Shown piece after piece: positions 35,614-44,700 of a stretch of 64,000 bases of DNA. This stretch comes from Mesorhizobium sp. SARCC-RB16n (lineage in GTDB: Bacteria > Pseudomonadota > Alphaproteobacteria > Rhizobiales > Rhizobiaceae). Numbering within the stretch: position 1 is the stretch's first letter; each line of letters starts with the position of its first letter. The stretch lies in assembly GCF_008520305.1 (NCBI RefSeq), contig NZ_ML703264.1, forward strand, positions 373,358 through 437,357, in the 5' to 3' direction. A program made the translations under genes and the position numbers. Below the pieces are notes generated by a model. That model saw nothing but the letters and a program-made list of their open reading frames with translations. It was not told where the DNA came from and searched no databases.

Positions 35614-35823
35614 GTGCCGAGGCGTGTCGACAAGGAAAGGCTTGAAAGAGCGGACCGCGAGGCGAAGCTGGTGCTGGATGCCGAGCGTCACGCAAGGGAC
35701 GCCAAGACAACCCGCCTGAGGGAGCAGAGACTGCGGCAGGAGGCATCGGCGGACAAGTCTCCGCCTGCGCGCCGACGCGAGCCGGTCAGGAAGCCGGTCC
35801 GGCGTGTGATCGAGGTGGACTGA
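35614..35823 (+). CDS. Small basic charged protein, function unknown
   Basis: 69 residues from a GTG at 35614. A perfect AGGAGG ribosome site lies seven bases upstream, the strongest in this part of the window, and fixes the start. The protein is very rich in Arg, Lys and Glu (RRVDKERLERADREAKLVLD), predicted to be one long helix or coiled coil, with a proline-containing basic tail. Similar short proteins are frequent in rhizobial genomes, without known function. Confidence 0.68.
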   Translation: MPRRVDKERLERADREAKLVLDAERHARDAKTTRLREQRLRQEASADKSPPARRREPVRKPVRRVIEVD

Positions 35824-35953
35824 TCTGCGGAGGCCCCGAGGGCGCAATCCGCCTCCGCATCGCCGCATGGGACAGCAACCCAGACGACCCATATGCCATT
35901 GTCGGGACCCCGGTTTTGGTATGAAATAACCGGTGTCAGCATGGGAGGTCCAA

Positions 35954-36142
35954 ATGCCCAACACTTTCAAGACCGGAGACGTCGTCAAGCTGAGGTCGGG
36001 AGGCCCGAAGATGACGGTCAGCGACGGCGCCGCTTCCGGCATGTATCTGTGCCACTGGTTCAACAAAGAGGGCGATGTTTGGACCCCGCAGCACGCCGGC
36101 TTCAAATCGGATCAGCTGGTAGCCGCCGACCAATCGGCGTAA
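35954..36142 (+). CDS. YodC-like small protein (DUF2158)
   Basis: 62 residues from the ATG at 35954, with GGGAGGT just upstream. It has the family pattern FKTGDVVKLRSGGPKMTV then CHWFNKEGDVW and a C-terminal FKSDQL. DUF2158 proteins are small beta-barrel-like proteins of unknown function. Monocistronic as far as can be seen. The 196 bp that follow hold no gene. Confidence 0.82.
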   Translation: MPNTFKTGDVVKLRSGGPKMTVSDGAASGMYLCHWFNKEGDVWTPQHAGFKSDQLVAADQSA

Positions 36143-36338
36143 TCCCCGCTTTCGCCAAGGGCCAACGCGAATCCAGACGCGGCGGACTGCTGCTTAGCTG
36201 GGTCGCCAAGGTCCGTCATCGCCGGCACGCAGCGTGATCGGCATCGACGACCGACGGATTTCTCCGATCGCGACGTTTAACGGTTGAAGCCTGACATGGC
36301 ATTGGGCCATGGCAACGCGCCAACCGGAGACGTGAAGC

Positions 36339-36776
36339 ATGATACGCCGTTCGATCCTTGCCGCTGCCTTGAGCCTGCTGACCACCGCGGCTCTGGCCCA
36401 GACAGCGACACAGCCACCGGCCGCCACGCCGCCCGCTGCCACGCCACCTGCCGCCACGTCGTCGGCTGCCAAGTCCGACATCACACTGGCCAAGTTCCAG
36501 AAACGGCGGGAGAAGGCGATCATGGCCGCCGACACGGACGGCGACGGCAAGATCAGCCTGGTGGAGTGGGAGGCCTTTCAGGCCAAGCGCAACGTCAAGG
36601 GCGACCCCGCCAAATCCTTCGCGCGCATCGATTCCAATCATGACGGCTTCATCGACCGGGCCGAGCTCGATGCGTTCTTCGCCAAGCGCTTTGCCAGGCT
36701 GGACAAGAATGGCGACGGCATTCTGACGGCCGATGAGATGCCGGGCCACAAATCCGCTCCCAAGCCGGAGCAGTGA
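36339..36776 (+). CDS. Secreted EF-hand calcium-binding protein
   Basis: 145 residues. A signal peptide (residues 1-20, ending AALA) is followed by a Pro/Ala-rich linker with PPAAT repeats. Three EF-hand loops are complete: Asp65-Glu76, Asp98-Glu109 and Asp122-Glu133, each with the DxDxDG-type spacing. It should bind Ca2+ in the periplasm. It lies 45 bp upstream of an ECF sigma gene on the same strand and may share its transcript. Confidence 0.88.
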   Translation: MIRRSILAAALSLLTTAALAQTATQPPAATPPAATPPAATSSAAKSDITLAKFQKRREKAIMAADTDGDGKISLVEWEAFQAKRNVKGDPAKSFARIDSNHDGFIDRAELDAFFAKRFARLDKNGDGILTADEMPGHKSAPKPEQ

Positions 36777-36821
36777 CCAAGAGGCTATGACGTGTGATGG
36801 ATATCGGGAGTACGCCAGCCG

Positions 36822-37364
36822 ATGAGCGCCGATCCGGACGAGGAGCTGGTTCGTCGGGTCGGTGCTGGCGACCCCGCGGCGGTGCAGGCGCTCGTCGCGC
36901 GCAAGCTGCCGCGCATCCTTTCGCTTGCCGTGCGCATGCTGGGCGATGCGGCGGAGGCCGAGGATGTCGCGCAGGAAACCTTCGTGCGCATCTGGCGCCA
37001 TGCCTCGAAGTGGCGGCGAGGCAATGCACGCTTCGACACCTGGATCCACCGGGTGACGCTAAACCTTTGCTACGACCGGTTGCGCCGGCGCCGCGAATGG
37101 GTGACCGACGAGATGCCGGACATTGTCGACCCTGCCCCGCTTCCCGATTCCCATCCCGGCGAAGAGGCGCATCGGGTCGAGCGGGCCTTGCAGGCAATCG
37201 CGCCACGCCAGCGCGAGGCGATCATCCTGGTCTACTACCAGGAGATGTCCAACATCGAGGCGGCCGCGACCTTGGAGATCAGTGTCGATGCGCTGGAGAG
37301 CCTGCTGTCGCGCGGCCGGCGGGCGCTGCAGACGATGCTGGCCAGGGATGGCGGCCATGATTGA
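36822..37364 (+). CDS. ECF-type RNA polymerase sigma factor
   Basis: 180 residues. Sigma region 2 is visible as LGDAAEAEDVAQETFVRIWRHASKW, and region 4 as ALQAIAPRQREAIILVYYQEMSNIEAAATLEISVDALESLLSRGR with its helix-turn-helix. There is no sigma-1.1 or region 3, as expected for the extracytoplasmic function class. The two genes that follow look like an anti-sigma and a periplasmic sensor, resembling the CnrH/CnrY/CnrX layout of metal-responsive systems. Confidence 0.92.
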   Translation: MSADPDEELVRRVGAGDPAAVQALVARKLPRILSLAVRMLGDAAEAEDVAQETFVRIWRHASKWRRGNARFDTWIHRVTLNLCYDRLRRRREWVTDEMPDIVDPAPLPDSHPGEEAHRVERALQAIAPRQREAIILVYYQEMSNIEAAATLEISVDALESLLSRGRRALQTMLARDGGHD

Positions 37365-37477
37365 GAAAGGCGCGAATGGTGGACATTCATCGCGCCTTGC
37401 GCGCGTCCGGTGGGAACCGGCCTGCGTCGTTTTCAACCCGTGCGGGCACGCGGCACCAAGAGGCCAGGGGAAAACAG

Positions 37478-37930
37478 ATGGCTAGAGACATCGAAGACAA
37501 CACGGCAATGGATGCCAAGCGTTTCGCGGCGCTCGCGGAAGCCTATGGTGGCGATTTGCGCCGCTGGCCGGAAGCGGAACGCGAAGCCGCAACGGCCTTT
37601 GCTTCGAGCGAAGCAGGCCAGGCCATTTCGCGGCACGCCGGCACGCTTGACGCCCTGCTCGACGGCTATAGCGTCCAGCATCCCGGCAAGGCGCTGCACG
37701 ACAGCATCCTGCGCGCGGCCGACCGGCACCTCGTCCGGCGCCGGCGCCAGCGGGTCTGGTGGCTGGGTCTGGGACTAGCCGGCATTGGTCTGGCCGGCGC
37801 CGTCGCCGGGCTGGCCCTGGTAAGCATTGTCACGCCGGAAGCCGGATCGGATCACTATGTGCTGGATGCAAACGCGACGGCGTTTGGCGATGCCAACCCC
37901 GATGCCGAAAATGGTGAGGAGAGCCTATGA
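37478..37930 (+). CDS. Putative anti-sigma factor-like membrane protein
   Basis: 150 residues from the ATG at 37478 (AGGGGA upstream). The cytoplasmic N-terminus (~85 residues, FAALAEAYGGDLRRWPEAER) precedes one transmembrane helix (WWLGLGLAGIGLAGAVAGLALVSIV) and a short acidic periplasmic end. No zinc-binding HxxxCxxC anti-sigma motif is present. Assignment as the anti-sigma factor rests on topology and on its position between the sigma and sensor genes. It overlaps the next gene by four bases (ATGA). Confidence 0.65.
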   Translation: MARDIEDNTAMDAKRFAALAEAYGGDLRRWPEAEREAATAFASSEAGQAISRHAGTLDALLDGYSVQHPGKALHDSILRAADRHLVRRRRQRVWWLGLGLAGIGLAGAVAGLALVSIVTPEAGSDHYVLDANATAFGDANPDAENGEESL

Positions 37931-38388
37931 GCACACGCTGGATTCGTGTTCTGGTCATCGCCTCGGTCGTGCTGAACGTCTTTCTTGCCGGGGCATTCGT
38001 CAGCGGGGCCGTCTGGCTGAGAAATGCCAGGGCGGGCGCCGGGTATTCGTTGGAGTCGGCCGGGGGACAGCTTCCCGAAAAAGACCGCAAGTCCTTTCGC
38101 AAGGCGCTGCGGCAAGTACGCATGGAGGCCCGCCAGACTATTCTTGACGGCCAGCAGGCAAGGCAGGAGGCGGCGGACCTGTTGCGCCAACCGGTTGTGG
38201 ACACCGCGGCTTTGTCCGCCGCCCTGGAGCGGGCGCGCAACGCTGACGTGACCGTGCGCACTCGGCTTGAACAGGCCATTGTCGAGTTCGCGGCGAACAC
38301 ATCGCCGCAGAACCGGAGCGCGCTGGCTGCGGCACTGATGCGCCATGTGGAACGCCGCGCGGCCGTAGTACCAAAAAAATCGCCGTGA
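37927..38388 (+). CDS. Periplasmic heavy-metal sensor-like protein (CnrX/ZraP/CpxP type)
   Basis: 153 residues. An N-terminal membrane anchor (VLVIASVVLNVFLAGAFVSGAVWL) is followed by a helical periplasmic domain with the LTxxQ-free but recognisable pattern LPEKDRKSFRKALRQVRMEARQTI and RRAAVVP. This topology matches CnrX-type sensors that hold an anti-sigma factor. The usual His/Met metal ligands are sparse, so the signal may be something other than a metal. Translationally coupled to the anti-sigma-like gene. Confidence 0.75.
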   Translation: MSTRWIRVLVIASVVLNVFLAGAFVSGAVWLRNARAGAGYSLESAGGQLPEKDRKSFRKALRQVRMEARQTILDGQQARQEAADLLRQPVVDTAALSAALERARNADVTVRTRLEQAIVEFAANTSPQNRSALAAALMRHVERRAAVVPKKSP

Positions 38389-38501
38389 CGACCGACGGAA
38401 AATCCCGGCGACGCCGTTCAACGAAAGGAAGGGACAAGCCGATCCAATCTCGTGATGCGGGCCGGTTATCTTCAAACTCGAAAAGCACTCGGAGTTCGAC
38501 C

Positions 38502-38780
38502 ATGAACCGTCTGACAAAGTATGCAGCAGCCGCTACCCTGGCCGTTAGTGGAACGGTCGCGACTGCCGCGACGTCCAATGCAATGCCGATCGTGTCCGTC
38601 GCCCAACCGGCGGCTCCAGCGGTGGTGGAGCATGTCCGCTGGGGCTGCGGGATCGGCTGGCATCCGAACCGCTGGGGGCGCTGCGTGCCGAACCGCGTTG
38701 TCGTGCGCCCTTACATTGTCGGCCCTGCCTTCTATGTCGGGCATCCGCACCGTCACTGGCACCGCTGGCATCGCTGGTAA
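38502..38780 (+). CDS. Small secreted His/Trp/Arg-rich protein
   Basis: 92 residues from the ATG at 38502 (GGAG seven bases upstream). Signal peptide MNRLTKYAAAATLAVSGTVATAATSNA is followed by a short mature protein with GCGIGWHPNRWGRCVPNR and an HPHRHWHRWHRW tail. The two Cys and the Arg/Trp/His-rich tail are typical of a widespread rhizobial family of unknown function. It follows the sigma/sensor operon by 114 bp on the same strand and might be a target of it. Confidence 0.78.
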   Translation: MNRLTKYAAAATLAVSGTVATAATSNAMPIVSVAQPAAPAVVEHVRWGCGIGWHPNRWGRCVPNRVVVRPYIVGPAFYVGHPHRHWHRWHRW

Positions 38781-38787
38781 AGGCCTC

Positions 38788-38811
38788 GGGGCCGACAACG
38801 TCGTCGGCCCC
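38788..38811 (+). terminator. GC-rich hairpin after the small secreted protein gene
   Basis: GGGGCCGAC-AACGTC-GTCGGCCCC, a perfect 9-bp stem, seven bases after the stop. There is no T tract, so it may rely on Rho or simply stabilise the 3' end. Confidence 0.55.
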
Positions 38812-38889
38812 ACGGCTCCGTTCGAACTGGCATGATATAGAACGGCTTCATGCGCGTCGCGCAGGAAGCCCAAGACGTGGAGAGCTGAC

Positions 38890-40380
38890 TTGGCTATCCC
38901 GACCCCCAATTCCCCGCCCGATCCAACCCTCGTCGCCTTCAACCGATTCGGGCTTGGAGCCCGCCCCGGCGACCGCGACAGACTGGGCGCCGATCCGCGC
39001 GGCTATCTCAAGGCGGAACTGCGGCGGCCCGACATCGCCATGATATCGCTTGACGATCCGGCCTACGCCGACCTCCTGGGGAGCACAGCAGCCATCCAGG
39101 CCAGCATGGCGGCACGCTTCCAGCGCAGGCTCGACAGGAGTCTGATGAAAGCGGCCGCCGAGCAGCCGGCAAATGGCCCGGCCGCGACAAACGCGCCGGC
39201 CATGGCGAGCGCTCCCGTCAAAGTGGACGCTCCAGCCGCAGCACCCCCCAAGCCCACGCCTGCCACCCCTCCGGTCGAAGCCACCTTGTACCGGGCTGAA
39301 GCCCAGGCCCGCTTCGACAAGGCCTTGCGAGCAGAAGCCGGCTTCGTCGAGCGTCTGGTCTATTTCTGGTCGAACCATTTCTGCGTCTCCGTGGCCAAGG
39401 GCAACATCGTGCGCGCCAGCGCCGGGGCCTTCGAACGGGAAGCCATCCGGCCCTTCGTGCTCGGGCGCTTCGCCGACATGCTGATGGCGGTGGAGCGGCA
39501 TCCGGCCATGCTGTTCTATCTCGACAACCAGCAGTCGATCGGCCCGGACTCCCGCGCCGGCAGGAACCGCCAGCGCGGCCTCAACGAGAACCTCGCCCGC
39601 GAGATCCTGGAACTGCACACGCTGGGTGTCGGCGGCTACAGCCAGGCCGACGTCACCAGCTTCGCGCGCATCCTGACCGGCTGGACGATGGCCGGACGGG
39701 AAGGACGGTTGGGCGAACCCGGCAGTTTCGTCTTCAACGCCAATGCGCATGAGCCGGGCGAAGCGGTGCTGCTCGGCAAAATCTATCCGGCCGGCGGCAT
39801 GGGCCAGGCCGAGGCCGCGCTCAACGACATCGCCCATCATCCCGCGACCGCGCAACACATCGCCACACAACTTGCCCGCCATTTCATAGCGGACGAACCG
39901 CCGCCGGCGGCGGTCGCCCGTCTGGCCAAAGTGTTCATCAAGAACGACGGCAATCTCAGGGCATTGGCGGCGGCGCTCATCGACATGCCGGAGGCGTGGT
40001 CGACGCCATTGGCCAAGATGCGCTCGCCATTCGACTATGTCGCAGCCATCAGGCGGGCGGCCGGCCCGGGACCGAACGACCCCGGCCAGTCGCTAAACTG
40101 GCTCAACGCGCTGGGCGAGCCGCTCTGGCGGCCGCCCGGACCGAACGGCTTTCCCGACCAGGCGGACAGCTGGGCATCGGCCGAAGGCATGAAGACACGC
40201 CTCGACATCGCCTGGCAGGCCGCCAGGCAAGTGAAGGATATCGGCAATCCCAACGACATGCTCGACGCGGTCATCGGTCCCTCCGTCTCGCCGGAGACGC
40301 GCCAGGCGGTCGCCCGCGCCGAATCCAAGCAGCAAGGCCTGGCGCTGCTGCTGATGGCGCCCGAGTTCCAGAGACGATAG
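38890..40380 (+). CDS. DUF1800 family protein
   Basis: 496 residues from a TTG at 38890 with GGAGAG just upstream. The pattern AFNRFGLGARPGD at the N-terminus, FWSNHFCVSV, RGLNENLAREILELHTLGVGG and SFARILTGWT identifies DUF1800. Residues ~90-135 are an Ala/Pro-rich insertion. There is no obvious signal peptide. The pair DUF1800-DUF1501 is widespread and functionally uncharacterised; the second gene begins 30 bp downstream. Confidence 0.88.
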   Translation: MAIPTPNSPPDPTLVAFNRFGLGARPGDRDRLGADPRGYLKAELRRPDIAMISLDDPAYADLLGSTAAIQASMAARFQRRLDRSLMKAAAEQPANGPAATNAPAMASAPVKVDAPAAAPPKPTPATPPVEATLYRAEAQARFDKALRAEAGFVERLVYFWSNHFCVSVAKGNIVRASAGAFEREAIRPFVLGRFADMLMAVERHPAMLFYLDNQQSIGPDSRAGRNRQRGLNENLAREILELHTLGVGGYSQADVTSFARILTGWTMAGREGRLGEPGSFVFNANAHEPGEAVLLGKIYPAGGMGQAEAALNDIAHHPATAQHIATQLARHFIADEPPPAAVARLAKVFIKNDGNLRALAAALIDMPEAWSTPLAKMRSPFDYVAAIRRAAGPGPNDPGQSLNWLNALGEPLWRPPGPNGFPDQADSWASAEGMKTRLDIAWQAARQVKDIGNPNDMLDAVIGPSVSPETRQAVARAESKQQGLALLLMAPEFQRR

Positions 40381-40409
40381 CGCCAGCGCCGACGGATGGA
40401 GACCAAGTC

Positions 40410-41648
40410 ATGAGCCTGCTGTGTGAAACCCCTCACCCTTCCCGCCGCGCCGTGCTGATGACCGGCGGCGCGCTGTTCGCCTGGGCCTATCTGCCGCGGC
40501 TTGCGCGTGCCGCCGACAATCGCGACCCTCGCCTGATCGTCATCGTGCTACGCGGCGCGCTGGACGGCCTGTCGGCAGTCGGTCCGGTCGGCGATCCCGA
40601 CTATGCCGGCTTGCATGGCGACATCGCCTTGTCACTTTCCGGCCCGCATGCGGCGCTGCCGCTCGACGGTTTCTTCGCGGTCAATCCGGCAATGCCGGTG
40701 TTTGCGCGCCTGTTCAAGGCAAACCAGGCGGCTGTCGTGCACGCGGCGGCGACAGGCTACCGCGAGCGCTCGCATTTCGATGGCCAGGATGTGCTGGAAA
40801 GCGGCTTTGCCGGCCCCGGCCATGTCGCCACCGGCTGGCTCAACCGGGCGCTGGAAAGCCTGCCGGCAGGCGACCGCGTGGCAACGCTTGGCGGCCTGGC
40901 CGTAGGACCGTCGACGCCACTGGTGATCCGCGGAGCGGCACCGGTGCTAGGCTGGGCGCCGCAATCGCTGCCGGCGCCGGCAGGTGATCTCGCGACGCGC
41001 GTTCTCGATCTCTACCAGCACCGCGATCCGGTGCTGGCGGCGGCGCTGAAAAAAGGCCTCGACGCCGACCGCATGGCGCTCGACGACCAGATGAGCGCCA
41101 TGCCGATGAAACCGAAAGGCGGCCTCGACAGCGCCGCCGGCATGCGGCAGGCCGCGCAAGGCGCGGCCAAGCTGATCGCGGCCGATGACGGGCCGCGCGT
41201 CGCGGCACTCGCCTTCGACGGCTGGGATACCCATGTCAACGAAGGGGGCGCGACCGGCCGGCTCGCGACCTTGCTCGGCGGCCTCGACGGCGCCTTCGAG
41301 GAATTCGAAAAGGGCCTCGGCGAGCGCTGGAAGGATACAGCGATCGTCGCCATCACCGAATTCGGCCGCACGGCGCAGATCAACGGCACGGTCGGTACCG
41401 ATCACGGCACCGGCACCGTGGTGCTGCTCGCCGGCGGCGCGATCAAGGGCGGCCGGGTCATCGCCGACTGGCCGGGGCTGAAGCCGGCGCAACTTTATCA
41501 GCAACGCGACCTTGCGCCGACCAGCGATGTCAGGGCGGTGCTGAAGGGCCTGCTCGCCGACCAGTTCGGCCTTTCGGCCGCGGTGCTTGGCGAGAAGGTG
41601 TTTCCGGACTCGAACGCAGTGAAGTCGATGCCGAACCTGATCGCCTGA
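40410..41648 (+). CDS. DUF1501 family protein, Tat-exported
   Basis: 412 residues from the ATG at 40410. N-terminal twin-arginine signal SRRAVLMTGGALFAWAYLPRLARA. The mature domain has an alkaline-phosphatase/sulfatase-like fold in this family: RDPRLIVIVLRGALDGLSAV, FAVNPAMPVFARL, HFDGQDVLESG, DGWDTHVNEG and TEFGRTAQINGTVGTDHGTG. The conserved His/Asp residues suggest a metal site, but no reaction is known. Translated after its DUF1800 partner. Confidence 0.88.
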   Translation: MSLLCETPHPSRRAVLMTGGALFAWAYLPRLARAADNRDPRLIVIVLRGALDGLSAVGPVGDPDYAGLHGDIALSLSGPHAALPLDGFFAVNPAMPVFARLFKANQAAVVHAAATGYRERSHFDGQDVLESGFAGPGHVATGWLNRALESLPAGDRVATLGGLAVGPSTPLVIRGAAPVLGWAPQSLPAPAGDLATRVLDLYQHRDPVLAAALKKGLDADRMALDDQMSAMPMKPKGGLDSAAGMRQAAQGAAKLIAADDGPRVAALAFDGWDTHVNEGGATGRLATLLGGLDGAFEEFEKGLGERWKDTAIVAITEFGRTAQINGTVGTDHGTGTVVLLAGGAIKGGRVIADWPGLKPAQLYQQRDLAPTSDVRAVLKGLLADQFGLSAAVLGEKVFPDSNAVKSMPNLIA

Positions 41649-41654
41649 GACTCT

Positions 41655-41686
41655 GGCAACGCCGCGTTTCCTGACGCGGCGTTGCC
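41655..41686. terminator. Strong hairpin between convergent DUF1501 and aas genes
   Basis: GGCAACGCCGCG / CGCGGCGTTGCC, a perfect 12-bp stem with an eight-base loop, centred in the 52-bp convergent gap. It would act for both genes. No T tract on the plus strand. Confidence 0.75.
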
Positions 41687-41700
41687 ACGCTCTTGCCGGA

Positions 41701-44700
41701 TCAGGCGGCCTCGACCTTGGCGGCCGCGAAGTCTTCGCCGCGCACCAGCCGGGTCACGCCGACGAAGTCGATCTTGCCCGAGCCAAGCACCGGCACATGC
41801 GCCACGATACGCACTTCGGCCGGCACCATCAGGTCCATCGCGCCGTTGGTCTTGGCAAAGGCCAGAAACTCGGCGCGCGTCGCCTTTTCGGCCTCGGTGA
41901 TGAGCACCAGCTTTTCGCCCTTGCGCGGATCCGGCACGGTCGCGACCGCCGACAGCGAACCCTTCCACAGCTCGCCCGCCAACGCCTCGACGGCCGCCAG
42001 CGAAATCATCTCGCCGCCGATCTTGGCGAAGCGCTTGGCGCGGCCGCGAATGCTGACGAAGCCGGCATCGTCAATGCTGACGATGTCGCCGGTGTCGTGC
42101 CAGCCGTCTTGCAGCGGTTCGAGCACGCCCGGCTTTTCGGCCCTGAGATAGCCCGCCATGACGTTCGGGCCACGCACGAACAACCGCCCGCCACCTTCGA
42201 CGCCGATCACCGGTTCCAGGCGGTATTCCATGCCGGGCATGATTTTTCCGACCGTGCCTGATTTGTTGTACATGGGCGTGTTGATGGAGATCACCGGCGC
42301 CGTCTCGGTAACGCCGTAGCCTTCGAGAATGCGCAGGCCGAATTTCTCCATATAGGTTTCGCGCGTCGAGGCCTTGACCGGCTCGGCGCCGGAAAAGCAG
42401 TAGCGCACCGAGCGGAAATCATAGGGATGCGCGGTACGCGCATAGCCGCTGAGGAAGGTGTCGGTGCCGAAGATGATCGTCGCGTTCGAGGCATAAACCA
42501 GCTCCGGCACGATACGGTAGTGCAGCGGCGAAGGGTAGAAATAGACGGGAACGCCGGACACCAGCGGCAGCACCGTGCCCGCCGTCAGGCCGAACGAATG
42601 GAAGATCGGCAGTACGTTGAACACCTTGTCGCCCGAATGGAAATCGATGCGCGAGGCGGCCTGCGCGGCATTCGCCAGGATGTTGCGGTGGGTGAGCACC
42701 ACGCCCTTCGGCGTGCCTTCCGAGCCCGAGGTGAACAGGATCACCGCCGGATCGGTGGCTTTGCGGGCAACCCTGGGCGTGCTCTTGCGCAGCAGGCCAA
42801 GCAGCTTGTCCTTGAGGCCGATGGTGGCGCGCAGATCGTCGAGCCAGACGATGTTCACCGACCGGCCGATCTCCTCGACCACCGCGCCGAGCTTGGCCTG
42901 CTCGACAAAGGCCCGGGAGGTCAGAATGGTGGTTACCCGCGCCGCCTTGCAAGCGGACAGGATGTTGGCGGCGCCGGCGGTGAAGTTGATCATCGCGGGA
43001 ACCTTGCCGGCGGACATGACGCCGAGCAGCGCGGCACAGGCGCCATTGGCGTTGGGCAGCATGATGCCGAGCGTGTCCTGTCCGGCATAGAGCGTCTCGA
43101 ACTTCTCGCCGAGCACCGCGACACCAGTGAGCAGCTTGCCGTAGCTCAGCGAACCGGTAACCGGATCCTGCACGGCAAGTTGCTTCATGCCGCGCTCGGT
43201 CGCCGTCTCGATAATCCTTTCGAGCACGGTCTTGTCGATATGCTGGGTGCGGAAGACGAGATCGGACATCACCTGATAAAGGGCAGCGCCGGCGGCGGCC
43301 CGGCGCTTGCGGCCTTTCAGTTCATCGGCGACCTTGAGCTTCACCGGCGGCAGGATGGTAACCTTGACCTTGGGGAACAGGCGGCGGCGCACGTGCTGCG
43401 CCGTCAGCCGCGAGAAGGGGCTTTTCTCCAGCCCCTCGATACGGATCGGCACCACCATCGAGCCGGTCTTGTCGGCCACCATGGCGGCGCCGTCATAGAC
43501 CTTCATCAGCCCGCCGGTGACGGTGATGCGGCCCTCGGGGAAGATGACCAGCGGATCGCCGTTCTGGACGATCTTGATCAGCGTGCGCGTCGACATCGGC
43601 TTGGCCGGATTGAGCGGCAGGGCGCGGGTCAATTTGAGGAACGGCTTCATCCACCAGGCCTGCGCGATCGTATAGTCGATGGCGAAGACCGGCTCTTCGT
43701 CGGTCAGCGTCAGAGCCAGCGGACCGTCGAGGAAGCTGACATGGTTGAGCGCCAGGATCGGCGCCGGGCCCGCGGCCTTGAGGTTCTCCAGGCCCTCCAC
43801 TTCCAGACGATGGAAGGCGCGGAAGAGGATGGAGACGAAATCGCGGAAGGCGTTGGTCGGCAAGTATTTCAGCATCAGCCAGGCGGCCACGGCATTGAAG
43901 GCGGCAAGCCCGAACAGCACGCTGGCAATAGAGACGCCCGCGGCCTGAATGGCGGCGACGAGGATGCCGCCGATCGTCATGAAGCCGGCGTTGACGATGC
44001 TGACGGCGGCGACGACGCGGGCGCGGCGCGCCTCGGGCGACCAGGCCTGCACGGCAGCGAAGGTCGGCACCACCAGGAAGGCACTGGAAATGGCCATGCC
44101 GGCAAGGTCGATCGCAACACGGATGGTGTTCGACCCGGCGAAGAAGAGGCCAAGGGTTTCCGCCTTGGGCGAGGGCTGCATGCTCCAGATCGTCCAGGCA
44201 AGGTGCAAGCCGAACAGCGCCAGCAGCGCCGTGCCGACCGGCGCCGGAAGGAGCACCATGCGGCCCTGCGACATCCAGGCGGCGATCGCCGAGCCGATGG
44301 CGATGGAGACGGCGAACACCGCGAGATAGGCGGTGACCGCGATCTCGTTGCCGCCGAGCTGATCCTTGATCAGCGTGGGCAGGATCGAAAGCACGATGGC
44401 GCCGATCAGCCAGAACCACGAGGTCATCAATCCGGCGCGCCAGATGCGCGTGTCGGTGCGCAATTCACTGACCTGCCGCCATGTCGAGCGGAAGATGTTC
44501 CAGTCGATGACAAGGTTCGGCGCGGCGGAGCCGGTCGAAGGAATGGAGCGGCTGACGACCCAGCAGCCGACCGCCAGGATCATCATCATCGGGCCGAAGA
44601 TGGCGACACCAATGCCGTCGGCGGAGACCACGCCGCCCACGATCGTGCCGCCAAGGATGGCGGCGAAGGTCGCCGACTCGATCCAGGCGTTGGCGCGGGG

